Shown here piece by piece: positions 8,453-16,620 of a stretch of 64,000 bases of DNA (within the stretch, counting starts at the first letter, position 1; each line of letters begins with the position of its first letter). The stretch is from assembly GCF_001675165.1 (NCBI RefSeq), contig NZ_LROS01000011.1, forward strand, positions 310,001 through 374,000, written 5' to 3'. The notes under the pieces were generated by a model, which was given only the letters and a program-made list of their open reading frames with translations, made no database searches and was not told where the DNA came from. Position numbers and translations under genes: made by a program. The stretch comes from Clostridium ragsdalei P11. Its GTDB lineage: Bacteria; Bacillota; Clostridia; Clostridiales; Clostridiaceae.

Positions 8453-10462
8453 TTATTCTACTTTAAATTTATTTACAACATTTATTAAATTCTTTGATGT
8501 AGAGTTTAAATTTTCAGCAGATGATGCCACTTCTTGTATGGATGCACTTACTTCCTCTGTAGATGCTGCTATTTCCTCTGTAGATGTAGTGGTGTTTCTT
8601 ATTAAATTTCCAAACTGATTCATACTGTCCATAAATTCTTTTCTAGATTGTATTGTGCTATTTGCTGAAATAAAAGTTTTATCAACTAAAGGTTCAATCT
8701 CTTTAATTGAATCCACTATCATTTCAAAAGATTTCACCATATTTTCTGCCACTATATTCTGCTCATTTATAGATTCTTCAGCCTTTTTAGAATTTACAAT
8801 AACCTCATTTGAATCACTATTTATATAACTAATTAAATCACTTATTTTTTTAGCTGAATCCTGAGACTCTTCGGCTAAATTTCTTATTTCCTCTGCTACT
8901 ACTGAAAATCCCTTTCCCGCTTCGCCTGCCCTTGCAGATTCAATAGCTGCATTTAAAGCCAAAAGATCTGTTTGCTCTGCTATTTGTGCTATAACATCAG
9001 TTATTTCTCTTACTTTTTTTATAGACTCGTTAAGCTTGTAAACTTTATCAGAAACTACTGTAAAAGAAGAATCTACAGTGACTATTGCCTTTTTCAATGA
9101 ATCCACTTCATTTTTCCCTAGATCTACTTTATTCACTGCATTACCCGTACTTACCTTTACAGAATTTAATTTATCATTTATGTTTTCCATGTGTTTGTTT
9201 ACATTTTCTAACAAACTAAACATATTATCTATATACTTTTGCTGTCCTTCAGCACCTTTAGCTAAATCCTGAACTACTGCAGATACTTCCTGGGAAGAAG
9301 CTGATATTTCCTCAGAAATTGCATTTAAACCTTCAGCTTGTTGTTCAACATTTGAAGAATTTTTCTTAACATCTTCAACTAATTTCTTTATATTCATATT
9401 CATGCTTTGTACGTAATTGCTTATTCTTCCAAACTCATCATTTCTATTTAAAAACTTTTCAGGGATACTGTAAGTAAAATCCCCTTCCCCTACTTTAGCA
9501 ACTATTACTTTTAACTTTTTTAATATCTTATATGCTGAGTTACCAATTAAAATAGCTACTACTATAGATATTATTATTCCTATAATAACTAAACAGAAAA
9601 TAAATCTTCTTATACCACTTGTATCACTTATAAATTCAGCATTTTTAGCTGTGCCTACAATTTTCCAAGAATTTTTCTCATTTGTAGTATAAGCATACAG
9701 CTTCTCTATTCCATTATATGTATTCTTAAAATAACTAGTTTTATTTGAGCTAATATAGTCCCATTTACTTTTTTTAAGCTCACTGTCTTTCCCTACCTGA
9801 TTAAAATCTGGATATACTATTATTTTACCTTCTTTATTAGTAATATAAACATATCCTGTGTTTCCTACTTTTATAGAAGCTATATCTTTAGATAAATTTT
9901 TCAGAGAAACATCAATAGCAGCTACTCCTACTACATTGCCATCTTTCTCCACAGTTTTTGCTACTGTAATCATAATCTGTGATGTATTTACATCTTTGTA
10001 TGGATCCGTCCATACAACTTGTCCTTTTTTATTCATAGCGTCTTTATACCACGTTCTTTGTCTAGCATCATATTCTTTAGATGGCTGACGTATGTTTCCA
10101 TCCATATTTATTCTCATACCACTGAGATCAGCAAAATATACACTTACCATATTTTCATTGCTGTCTTTAGTATTTTTAAGCAATTCTACTGCACTGTTTC
10201 TACTCCCATCATTACTAATATCTAAATTTTTCAAAACAGAACTATTGGCAATAACCTGAATCTGACTTTCCATACCGTTTAAAAATTTATTTATAGAACC
10301 ATTTACATTTATAACAATTTGCTCAGAACTGTTTTGAAACTTTTCATACAATATCCCATAAGATTTTTCATAAATTGATATTCCAAGTATACATAATAAT
10401 ACCGCTGTTGTTGCAGAAATTATCAGTATTAACTTAGTTTTAATACTTTTAAAATTAAACAT
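8453..10462 (-). CDS. Methyl-accepting chemotaxis protein with dCache sensor
   Basis: This is a transmembrane chemoreceptor feeding CheA/CheW. The 669 residues comprise membrane helix 1 at about 11-31, an extracellular dCache-like domain to about 280 (with [18 protein letters not shown] and a DVSL motif typical of dCache_1), membrane helix 2 at about 286-308, HAMP to about 370, then the cytoplasmic signalling hairpin. The tip [20 protein letters not shown] matches the consensus CheA/CheW contact. AAGGGGGA precedes the ATG. The family often binds amino acids; the ligand here is unknown. It is monocistronic, with a 51-bp-unit repeat element upstream. Confidence 0.95.
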   Translation of the reverse strand: MFNFKSIKTKLILIISATTAVLLCILGISIYEKSYGILYEKFQNSSEQIVINVNGSINKFLNGMESQIQVIANSSVLKNLDISNDGSRNSAVELLKNTKDSNENMVSVYFADLSGMRINMDGNIRQPSKEYDARQRTWYKDAMNKKGQVVWTDPYKDVNTSQIMITVAKTVEKDGNVVGVAAIDVSLKNLSKDIASIKVGNTGYVYITNKEGKIIVYPDFNQVGKDSELKKSKWDYISSNKTSYFKNTYNGIEKLYAYTTNEKNSWKIVGTAKNAEFISDTSGIRRFIFCLVIIGIIISIVVAILIGNSAYKILKKLKVIVAKVGEGDFTYSIPEKFLNRNDEFGRISNYVQSMNMNIKKLVEDVKKNSSNVEQQAEGLNAISEEISASSQEVSAVVQDLAKGAEGQQKYIDNMFSLLENVNKHMENINDKLNSVKVSTGNAVNKVDLGKNEVDSLKKAIVTVDSSFTVVSDKVYKLNESIKKVREITDVIAQIAEQTDLLALNAAIESARAGEAGKGFSVVAEEIRNLAEESQDSAKKISDLISYINSDSNEVIVNSKKAEESINEQNIVAENMVKSFEMIVDSIKEIEPLVDKTFISANSTIQSRKEFMDSMNQFGNLIRNTTTSTEEIAASTEEVSASIQEVASSAENLNSTSKNLINVVNKFKVE

Positions 10463-10515
10463 AAAATATTTTTCCCCCTTAAGTTAACACAAAATTTCAA
10501 ATATTAATTTCAATT

Positions 10516-10728
10516 TTTATCTGATGGCTACCTACTATAACACTCCCACACACTCTGTGAAAGCGACTATCATCAAATCAAAGATTTGAGATATCTGCTT
10601 GCACACAGCGAAAGCGACTATCACCAAATTATAGATTTGGGATATCTGCTTGCACACAGCGAAAGCGACTATCACCAAATCATAGATTTGGGATATCTGC
10701 TTTTCCCACTAAGTAAGATTCATTGATA
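10516..10728. repeat. Dispersed element with three 51-bp tandem units
   Basis: The element starts TTTTATCTGATGGCTACC and ends AAGTAAGATTCATTGATA, as does the copy at 33643. Internally, units related to CACAGCGAAAGCGACTATCA recur at 10553, 10604 and 10655 (51-bp period). Each contains a hairpin of type CCAAATCATAGATTTGG flanked by TATC/GATA. The copy at 33643 has two units instead of three, so unit number varies. There is no open frame, and spacers are absent, so it is not a CRISPR. Confidence 0.85.
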
Positions 10729-10889
10729 TTTCCCTATCTTTAAGTAACTATGACCAAATTTATACATTTAAAGTTAAAATGTGATTAAAAGTTTTAGAAA
10801 TCCACTTTTTCACTATATTTTCCTATTATATCATACTCTAGAATAATGTAAAAAACAATAAATAATGCACCTTTAATAGCAATTAAAAA

Positions 10890-10917
10890 TTGGGGTAATC
10901 TTTTAATTTTACCCCAA
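10890..10917 (-). terminator. Rho-independent terminator of ssb
   Basis: A perfect 9-bp stem TTGGGGTAA/TTACCCCAA with a 10-nt A/T loop is followed on the minus strand by ATTTTTAATT. It lies 27 nt beyond the ssb stop. Its left side could also act weakly on the plus strand. Confidence 0.8.
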
Positions 10918-10943
10918 CCTATCCTATAACTGTACTTCTTAAA

Positions 10944-11276
10944 TTATGCCAAAGCTTCCTTTTCGCGGTCTAAAAACTGAACCTTGTCTGCTTCTACAGT
11001 AGTGAAATATTTTTTTATATCGTCTTTAGTATAGCTTTTAGTAATTATTTTACCATTTACTCCTATAAGTCTTCCTTTTTTTAAATAGGGAAGCATTTTA
11101 TTTCCATAATTAGTCCAATAGGAAACAGGAATAAAATCTGCTTCTCTTTCTCCAGTTTTACTTACAAAATCTCTGCCTACTGCCAGAATGAATTTAACTA
11201 CACTTCTATCGTAATTTTCCAGCTGAACCAATTCTGCATCCTTAGTTAACCTTCCAATAAGAGTGACACTATTCAA
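10944..11276 (-). CDS. ssb: Short single-stranded DNA-binding protein (OB fold)
   Basis: The N-terminus MNSVTLIGRLTKDAEL and the segments VVKFILAVGRD and DFIPVSYWTNYGNKMLPYLKKG are the SSB OB-fold core that wraps single-stranded DNA during replication and repair. At 110 residues it ends soon after the OB domain (REKEALA) and lacks the acidic DDDIPF-type tail used by chromosomal SSBs to recruit partners. It is therefore likely a second, phage- or competence-type SSB rather than the essential copy. dut lies upstream on the same strand, 113 nt away. A terminator follows. Confidence 0.85.
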   Translation of the reverse strand: MNSVTLIGRLTKDAELVQLENYDRSVVKFILAVGRDFVSKTGEREADFIPVSYWTNYGNKMLPYLKKGRLIGVNGKIITKSYTKDDIKKYFTTVEADKVQFLDREKEALA

Positions 11277-11335
11277 TAGATTTTACCTCCTAGTTATTTT
11301 TCTATAATTATATCCAGGAGAGAAGCTTTTATTCA

Positions 11336-11386
11336 TATAACTCAACTTTCGAAGTTTAAAAATAACATGAAGTAATTAATTCTTAA
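11336..11386. repeat. Fragment of the MITE-like family
   Basis: TAACTCAACTTTCGAAGTTT followed by word tract AATTAATTCTTAACTCTTA sits between ssb and dut. The first part matches the terminal motif of the palindromic family; the second matches the right-arm words of the 29951 and 50982 copies. The core is missing. Confidence 0.5.
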
Positions 11387-11389
11387 CTC

Positions 11390-11821
11390 TTATCTTGTTC
11401 CAGTAGAACCGAATCCTCCTTCTCCTCTTTCAGTGTCACTTAGTTCTTCTACTTCTTGTACATATACTCTTTTCACAGGCTTTATTACCATTTGAGCAAT
11501 TTTCATACTTTTTTCAACTAAAAAAGGTTCCTGTCCTAAATTAATCATAAGCACTTTTATCTCACCCCTGTATCCTTCATCCACAGTACCAGGTGTGTTT
11601 AAAAGAGTTATGCCATGTTTTAATGCAAGACCACTTCTTGGTCTAACCTGAGCTTCTGTATTTGGTGGAAGCTGAATCTTAATCCCGGTAGCTACTAACT
11701 TCCTTTCCATTGGTTTTATTAAAACTTCTTCTACTGAAAACAAATCAAGACCTGCATCTCCTTTATGTGCATAAAATGGAGTTACAGCGTCCTCATTAAC
11801 TTTTTTTATTAATAGCTTCAT
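11390..11821 (-). CDS. dut: Deoxyuridine 5'-triphosphate nucleotidohydrolase (dUTPase)
   Basis: This enzyme hydrolyses dUTP to dUMP and pyrophosphate, keeping uracil out of DNA and feeding thymidylate synthesis. All five trimeric dUTPase motifs are visible in 143 residues: AGLDLF, PRSGLA, the catalytic [18 protein letters not shown] and the C-terminal lid [11 protein letters not shown]. Spacing to ssb and to the carbonic-anhydrase-like gene is over 100 nt, so operon status is uncertain. The ssb/dut/yopX grouping looks like phage early genes that were kept. Confidence 0.96.
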   Translation of the reverse strand: MKLLIKKVNEDAVTPFYAHKGDAGLDLFSVEEVLIKPMERKLVATGIKIQLPPNTEAQVRPRSGLALKHGITLLNTPGTVDEGYRGEIKVLMINLGQEPFLVEKSMKIAQMVIKPVKRVYVQEVEELSDTERGEGGFGSTGTR

Positions 11822-11976
11822 AAATTACAAACATCCTTTCACAATTAATCTACGTGTTTTTTAACAATTGATAGTTCTTAACTTTTAAGAATATTTATCT
11901 ATAAGGTGAACTGTTCATATCAATCTAAAAAATTGCTATTGCAACAAGTCCCTTATTAAAATCACAATATAAATAC

Positions 11977-12351
11977 CTAAAGTTTTTCCACTTCGAAATT
12001 CTCATTTATCCAAAGACCTATAACTTCAATATTCTTATATAATTTTTTTATTATGCAAACAGACTTTTTTATCTGCTCTAGATGAATTGTCTTATCTACT
12101 TTGTTTGCTGCACAGTCATAATGACCTACTACAAATGCAGTAGAAGCTCCATGAGAATTTATGGATATATCCATCTTATACTTTAATGAATTGATAAAAT
12201 TTTCATCTTCGCTGCAAATTACTTTATCAATTCCTGGTTCTGATATTATATCTACATATTTTACATGAAAATTATCTCTTATCCAATTTATTGCAGGAAG
12301 CTGAGTCCTTCCATCCATACAATTTAACAATACAACAAAATCATTACTCAA
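11977..12351 (-). CDS. Small beta-carbonic-anhydrase-like protein
   Basis: The 124-residue protein has CMDGR near the N-terminus (Cys11, Asp13, Arg15) and GHYDCAAN further on (His77, Cys80). These correspond to the Cys-x-Asp-x-Arg and His-x2-Cys zinc and Asp/Arg pairs of beta-carbonic anhydrases. It is much shorter than the roughly 190-220 residues of classical members, so the fold is minimal and CO2 hydration is not assured. Such truncated members are common in clostridia and usually left unnamed. It is monocistronic, with a perfect inverted repeat upstream at 12365-12392. Confidence 0.65.
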   Translation of the reverse strand: MSNDFVVLLNCMDGRTQLPAINWIRDNFHVKYVDIISEPGIDKVICSEDENFINSLKYKMDISINSHGASTAFVVGHYDCAANKVDKTIHLEQIKKSVCIIKKLYKNIEVIGLWINENFEVEKL

Positions 12352-12364
12352 AGCAATCCACCCC

Positions 12365-12392
12365 TTATAGTAAAATTAAAATTTTACTATAA
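12365..12392. terminator. Perfect 13-bp inverted repeat between yopX-like and carbonic-anhydrase-like genes
   Basis: TTATAGTAAAATT and its exact complement are separated by AA. It lies 77 nt beyond the yopX-like stop and just ahead of the next gene's ribosome site, so it may end one transcript or act as an operator for the next. It is AT-only apart from one G/C pair per arm and not clearly a terminator. Confidence 0.4.
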
Positions 12393-12468
12393 GTTTATAG
12401 CAGCTTAAAGTAAAAATCAATATAGCTAACTCAACTTTCTCAAATACAAATAAGATTAGATTATTTAA

Positions 12469-12831
12469 TTATATACAAAATATATTGCCTGTAACTATTA
12501 CATTTTCCTTCAACATTTGGATATACAGATATTCATTTTCTACATAAAAGCCATAGAGTTCAGTTGCATCAGTAATTTCTCCACATTCGCCTATAAATTT
12601 TTCAAAAGAATACCTTCCAAATTTCACAGGCAGCTTAATAGAAGTTTTTTCATTATTTATAGATATTATATCTCCCTCAAAAATCTCTCTACCATTCTTA
12701 TCTTTTAAGCCTGTAAACTCGAGGGATATAAACTTATCTTTTACTTTGCAGCTTTGTTCTGGATAGGGATTTTCACTTATATAAAAACGCTTTTTTTCCT
12801 TATCCCATATTTTAAATTTAAATTTTCTCAT
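12469..12831 (-). CDS. YopX family protein
   Basis: The product (120 residues from the ATG at 12831) opens MRKFKFKIWDKEKKRFY and contains LEFTGLKDKNGREIFEGDII, the hallmark of the YopX family found in Bacillus phage SPbeta and many prophages. Its biochemical function is unknown. I chose 12831 because GGGGGGATTTAGT lies directly before it; an in-frame ATG at 12846 would place the ribosome site inside the coding region. No other clear phage structural genes are around it, so it is probably a stray phage gene. Confidence 0.8.
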   Translation of the reverse strand: MRKFKFKIWDKEKKRFYISENPYPEQSCKVKDKFISLEFTGLKDKNGREIFEGDIISINNEKTSIKLPVKFGRYSFEKFIGECGEITDATELYGFYVENEYLYIQMLKENVIVTGNIFCI

Positions 12832-12854
12832 ACTAAATCCCCCCAATCCACATT

Positions 12855-12892
12855 AAAATATTCCCTATATTGGCCAATATAGGGAATATTTT
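12855..12892. terminator. 38-bp perfect palindrome
   Basis: Two exact 19-nt arms beginning AAAATATTCCCTATATTGG meet at TTGGCCAA with no loop. It lies 13 nt beyond the stop of the 187-residue gene and just ahead of the YopX ribosome site. On the minus strand it ends in TTTT, so it can terminate the upstream gene. Its perfect symmetry would also suit a dimeric repressor. Confidence 0.6.
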
Positions 12893-12904
12893 CATATAAT
12901 TAAA

Positions 12905-13468
12905 CTAGTATTCAAATTCTTTAACATTTGAGCATAATGATATTTTAAGTTTTTTATCTTTTACTACCTTTTTATAGGAGCACAAAAATTCATTTAACTC
13001 GGGATCTTGTAAATCTATATCTTTTTCACTTTTTAAAGTAAGTTTTTCTTCACTTATAAGTATACTAAGACTGTTCAAGGAATTATTTATACTATAAGTA
13101 GTTACTAAAGCACTGCCCATGCCTTGCTTATATTTTTCCTGAAATGATACTGTTTTTCTCAAAGATTCATAGTCAACATTTTTATTTACAGAAGGCATGT
13201 CAATTCCCATGTCTTTCATCTGCTTTTCTACATCTTCCATATTAAAGCCATATCTTTCCATAAGTTTTTTTTGAATGTTAAATAGCTTTTCTTGTGATAT
13301 ATTATTTTTTTCCATATATTCTTGAATGTCTTTATAAAAATCTCCCATTGATAATTTTCCCTGAGACATATCATAGGAAAGTCCATATACATAATCTTCA
13401 AATTTCTCTACATCTTTTTCCCTAGCTCTATTTTTAATTTCATCGAAGTTTACGATTCTATCATCCAT
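12905..13468 (-). CDS. Conserved clostridial protein, DUF3867-like
   Basis: The 187-residue protein begins MDDRIVNFDEIKNRAREKDVEKFEDYVYGLSYDM, then an amphipathic helical middle and a C-terminal beta-rich part. The opening pattern is what I associate with the DUF3867 family of clostridia; this is from memory and unchecked. There is no signal peptide, membrane helix or catalytic motif visible. AGGGGAGA precedes the ATG. It is divergent from the DUF441 gene across a 270-bp gap and is followed by a perfect palindrome. The function is unknown. Confidence 0.6.
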   Translation of the reverse strand: MDDRIVNFDEIKNRAREKDVEKFEDYVYGLSYDMSQGKLSMGDFYKDIQEYMEKNNISQEKLFNIQKKLMERYGFNMEDVEKQMKDMGIDMPSVNKNVDYESLRKTVSFQEKYKQGMGSALVTTYSINNSLNSLSILISEEKLTLKSEKDIDLQDPELNEFLCSYKKVVKDKKLKISLCSNVKEFEY

Positions 13469-13738
13469 AACAAGTTCTCCCCTTAAAAATACATTTTTAA
13501 TATCTATTAACTAACCCTAATATAACTATTCTATCAAAACATATACTATTATACTATACAATTGAATAACTTTTTTCAATGAAAATTTATTAAAATTATT
13601 ATAATTTTCCATGAATTATTCTCCTAAATTGCATTTTATTAAGTTGTAAATAGTATATATTATTACTCTGATATTTTGTCACTTTTACTATATGTTATAT
13701 ACTAACCATTGTTTATTATATTTTAGGAGATGATTTAA

Positions 13739-14203
13739 ATGGAATCAACTATAATTTTAGTCATAATTTTAGCAGCTGCAGTTCTTGGAAAAGCAAATTC
13801 CGTAGCTCTAGCTGCCTGTATACTTCTATTTCTAAAACTTCTTAATATAGACAAGTATGTATTCCCAACTTTACAGGAAAACGGAATATTCTGGGGAGTA
13901 GTAATACTAGTAGCTTCAATTCTAATTCCAATTGCAAATGGAAGTGTGAAATATATAAGTATTAGAAATGTATTTACCTCATGGCTTGGAATATTCGCCC
14001 TGCTCATATCCCTTTTTACGACTTATTTAAGTGGTCTTGGCATGCAGTATTTAACTGTACAAGGTCATACTGAAGTAATGCCAGCGCTAATTTTGGGAGC
14101 AGTAATTGCCGCTGCCTTTTTAGGCGGTGTTCCCGTAGGTCCTATGATAACATCTGGAATGATTGCTTTGGGATTGAAATTTTTTCACAAAATAGGACTT
14201 TAA
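13739..14203 (+). CDS. UPF0756 / DUF441 membrane protein
   Basis: The 154-residue, strongly hydrophobic protein has about four membrane helices. It has the family's typical segments: GKANSVALAACILLFLK, the internal NGIFWGVVILVASILIPIANG, and the C-terminal GAVIAAAFLGGVPVGPMITSG. The family (YtwI/YeaL) is widespread and of unknown function. It is one of only two clear plus-strand genes in the window. TTTTAGGAGATG lies ahead of the ATG. It is convergent with hom, sharing a hairpin at 14210-14254. Confidence 0.92.
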   Translation: MESTIILVIILAAAVLGKANSVALAACILLFLKLLNIDKYVFPTLQENGIFWGVVILVASILIPIANGSVKYISIRNVFTSWLGIFALLISLFTTYLSGLGMQYLTVQGHTEVMPALILGAVIAAAFLGGVPVGPMITSGMIALGLKFFHKIGL

Positions 14204-14209
14204 TCTATT

Positions 14210-14254
14210 AAGGCAGCTGTTACATAAAAAACTTTTTCAAGTAACAACTGCCTT
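14210..14254. terminator. Bidirectional terminator between DUF441 gene and hom
   Basis: AAGGCAGCTGTTAC pairs with GTAACAACTGCCTT (one mismatch) across a 17-nt loop, seven bases beyond the DUF441 stop and 15 beyond the hom stop. T-rich sequence follows weakly on both strands. Confidence 0.7.
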
Positions 14255-14268
14255 AGGTTAAATTGAAT

Positions 14269-15567
14269 TTATTTAAAATCTTCAATTCTTATAATATTGT
14301 CTATTTGCATTACAGATTTCAAATCAACAATTTCTTTAATAGCAGAATTAATCTCTGCTTCTTCTATCTTATGAGTAATCAATACTATAGTTACTTTATC
14401 TTTTGACTCTTCCCTGCCTTTTTGCATTACTGAGCGGAGACTTACATTATGTTTTCCTAAAATTGTGGTTATTTCGCCAAGTACACCTGACTGGTCCATT
14501 ACAGAAAGTCTAATATAAAATTTACTTGCACAATCTTTTATATTTTTTATTTCCCTATGCCATAAATTATTTTTCACTACAGAATTGAAATTTTCTATAT
14601 CCATATTACTTCTCAATATAGCAATAATATCACTTACTACAGCACTACCTGTTGGTAAGCTTCCCGCACCTCTTCCATAAAACATCAGATCTCCCACTGC
14701 ATTACCCTTTATAAATATTGCATTAAATGAATCATATACGTTAGCAAGTGGATGTGATTCTGGAATCATGGTTGGATGTACTTTAAGTTCAAGCTTACCT
14801 TCATTTTCTTTTGCAATAGCAAGGAGCTTTATTACCATGTTAAATTTTTTAGCATATCTTATATCTACAGATTTAATTTTTGTAATACCTTCTCTATACA
14901 CATTATCTACATTAATTTTTGTTCCAAAAGCTAGTGATGAAAGTATCGCTAATTTATATTGGGCATCAAATCCCTCAATATCTGACGTAGGATCCGCTTC
15001 AGCATATCCCATATCCTGTGCCTGTTTTAAAGCCACATCAAAATCCAACTTTTCCAACTGCATTTTAGTCAAAATATAGTTTGTAGTTCCATTTACTATA
15101 CCGTATAGTTCTTCAATTTTATTGGCAGTTAAACTTTCATCTATTCCATTTATTATTGGAATTCCTCCAGCTACACTTGCCTCATAGTTAAACATTACTC
15201 CTTTGCTGTCTGCTTTTTCAAAAAGTTCATCTCCACCAGTTGCAAGCAGCATCTTGTTTGCAGTTACTATCTGCTTCTTTCTATCCATACATTTGAGCAT
15301 ATATTCCCTCGCAGGATTTATACCACCCATAACTTCAACTACAATTTTAATAGAGTCATCTTCTAATATATCATTAAAATCCGTAGTTACAATTTCATCT
15401 GGGACTTCCACATCCCTATGTTTGTTTCTATCTCTTACAAGAATCTTTGCTACCTCTACTTCGTATCCTGATCTTTTCATTATTTCTTTTTTATTAGAAT
15501 TCAATATTGTCCAAACTCCTGCGCCAACATTTCCAAGACCCATTAATGCTATTCTAACCTTTTTCAT
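14269..15567 (-). CDS. hom: Homoserine dehydrogenase
   Basis: This enzyme reduces aspartate semialdehyde to homoserine, the branch point toward threonine and methionine. The 432 residues show an N-terminal NAD(P)-binding GLGNVGAGV, the substrate segment IVTANKMLL, EADPTSDIEGFDAQYKLAIL in the catalytic domain, and a C-terminal ACT domain (RLSVMDQSGVLGEITTILGKHNVSL), which usually binds threonine for feedback control. AGAAAGGAGA precedes the ATG. It is monocistronic. The neighbouring surface and phage-like genes give no pathway context. Confidence 0.97.
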   Translation of the reverse strand: MKKVRIALMGLGNVGAGVWTILNSNKKEIMKRSGYEVEVAKILVRDRNKHRDVEVPDEIVTTDFNDILEDDSIKIVVEVMGGINPAREYMLKCMDRKKQIVTANKMLLATGGDELFEKADSKGVMFNYEASVAGGIPIINGIDESLTANKIEELYGIVNGTTNYILTKMQLEKLDFDVALKQAQDMGYAEADPTSDIEGFDAQYKLAILSSLAFGTKINVDNVYREGITKIKSVDIRYAKKFNMVIKLLAIAKENEGKLELKVHPTMIPESHPLANVYDSFNAIFIKGNAVGDLMFYGRGAGSLPTGSAVVSDIIAILRSNMDIENFNSVVKNNLWHREIKNIKDCASKFYIRLSVMDQSGVLGEITTILGKHNVSLRSVMQKGREESKDKVTIVLITHKIEEAEINSAIKEIVDLKSVMQIDNIIRIEDFK

Positions 15568-15676
15568 TTCGATTCTCCTTTCTAATGCATATTTTTCCTT
15601 TTCAGCATGTCATTCATTCCAAGTCTTATAAAGTATAATGAGAATATTTTAGCACATATAGTTGCTTTTTAAAATA

Positions 15677-15726
15677 GTGCCTGTCACCTCAGTGGGACAT
15701 TTCTGTTCCATGTCGGTGACAGGCAC
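15677..15726. repeat. GGTGCCTGTCACC palindrome, copy 1
   Basis: GTGCCTGTCACC and GGTGACAGGCAC enclose 26 nt containing AGTGGGACATTTCTGTTCC. It lies five bases after the stop of the secreted Ig-like gene and may serve as its terminator. The same internal words recur in the copy at 26614. Confidence 0.8.
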
Positions 15727-15730
15727 CTTT

Positions 15731-16483
15731 CTAATTTAAAGTTACATTCATAATAATGTTATTTTTCGTAGAGCTTACATCCAATGTAGATGTTCCAAGC
15801 AATTTTCCACTATTATCATATAAATAGATTTGTAATGTATTTTTTGATACAAATGTAATAGTACTACTATTAATAGCAAAAAAATTATTATTTTCTTCTA
15901 TTTTGTATTTTGTAACATTTGGTAAATTTGTAGATACCGTTATTTTCCTCAACGGAACCGATGGGGAAACTTCCACATTTGCTGAAGCAGTATAGCTATT
16001 ATTGTTACTACCATTACCGCCATTATTATTACTACTGTTACCACCACTATTATTACTACTGTTACCGCCAGTATTGATACTACTATTATTAGAAGCTAAA
16101 CTAAAATTTAGTACAGCAGGTTGTGATAAATGCCTTCCTTTTTTAGATTTAATATTTTTGTCTATGGTTAATTTATAATTATGCGATAATTTGTATCCTC
16201 CAGAAGGTGGATTAATCTTTGCTGAATTTTCATCAGTACCTGCTGAAACACTTACACTAACAGTACTACCATTTGTAATATCTTGAAGCTTTATATTGTT
16301 ATTTAAAGAATTAATATCTACTGGTTCTCTAAATTTCACTGTCCATACTTTGTTTACGTCACTTATAGTTTTAGTTCCCATATTTTTAAAATCTGCTGCT
16401 GAAACACTTAAGGAACCATAGGAAATACAACAAATCATTACAAATGATAAAATTAAGGCAGCTCTTTTAATAACTTTTTTCAA
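15731..16483 (-). CDS. Secreted Ig-like (SbsA-type) surface protein
   Basis: An N-terminal signal peptide (MKKVIKRAALILSFVMICC... ending near VSAADF at about 30) is followed by an SbsA-like Ig domain whose core is KVWTVKFREPVDINSLNNNI ... LTIDKNIKSKKGRHL. A low-complexity N/G/S linker (about 133-163) built of SSNNSGG repeats leads to a second beta domain of about 85 residues. No sortase motif, SLH or CWB2 anchor is visible, so retention at the wall is unexplained. TTG start with AGGAGG ahead. It follows the 1613-residue surface protein, with a terminator between. Confidence 0.75.
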   Translation of the reverse strand: MKKVIKRAALILSFVMICCISYGSLSVSAADFKNMGTKTISDVNKVWTVKFREPVDINSLNNNIKLQDITNGSTVSVSVSAGTDENSAKINPPSGGYKLSHNYKLTIDKNIKSKKGRHLSQPAVLNFSLASNNSSINTGGNSSNNSGGNSSNNNGGNGSNNNSYTASANVEVSPSVPLRKITVSTNLPNVTKYKIEENNNFFAINSSTITFVSKNTLQIYLYDNSGKLLGTSTLDVSSTKNNIIMNVTLN

Positions 16484-16546
16484 TTTTTCTTCCTCCTTTT
16501 AAGTATCGAATAAACTCAGAAACTCTATATAAACATTCATCTTGAT

Positions 16547-16582
16547 GAAAAAAACAGTCCTATTACTAGAACTGCTTTTTTA
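16547..16582 (-). terminator. Terminator after the 1613-residue gene
   Basis: On the minus strand an A-run, stem CAGTTCTA/TAGGACTG (one G-U) and TTTTTTT form a classic intrinsic terminator, about 45 nt beyond the stop. Confidence 0.85.
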
Positions 16583-16620
16583 TATTTTCTAACTAGTACT
16601 TGACATCTTAATTAATATTA

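Noticed and set aside
10516-10728. CRISPR-like array
   Set aside because: The units are directly abutting 51-bp repeats without unique spacers, and no cas genes are near.
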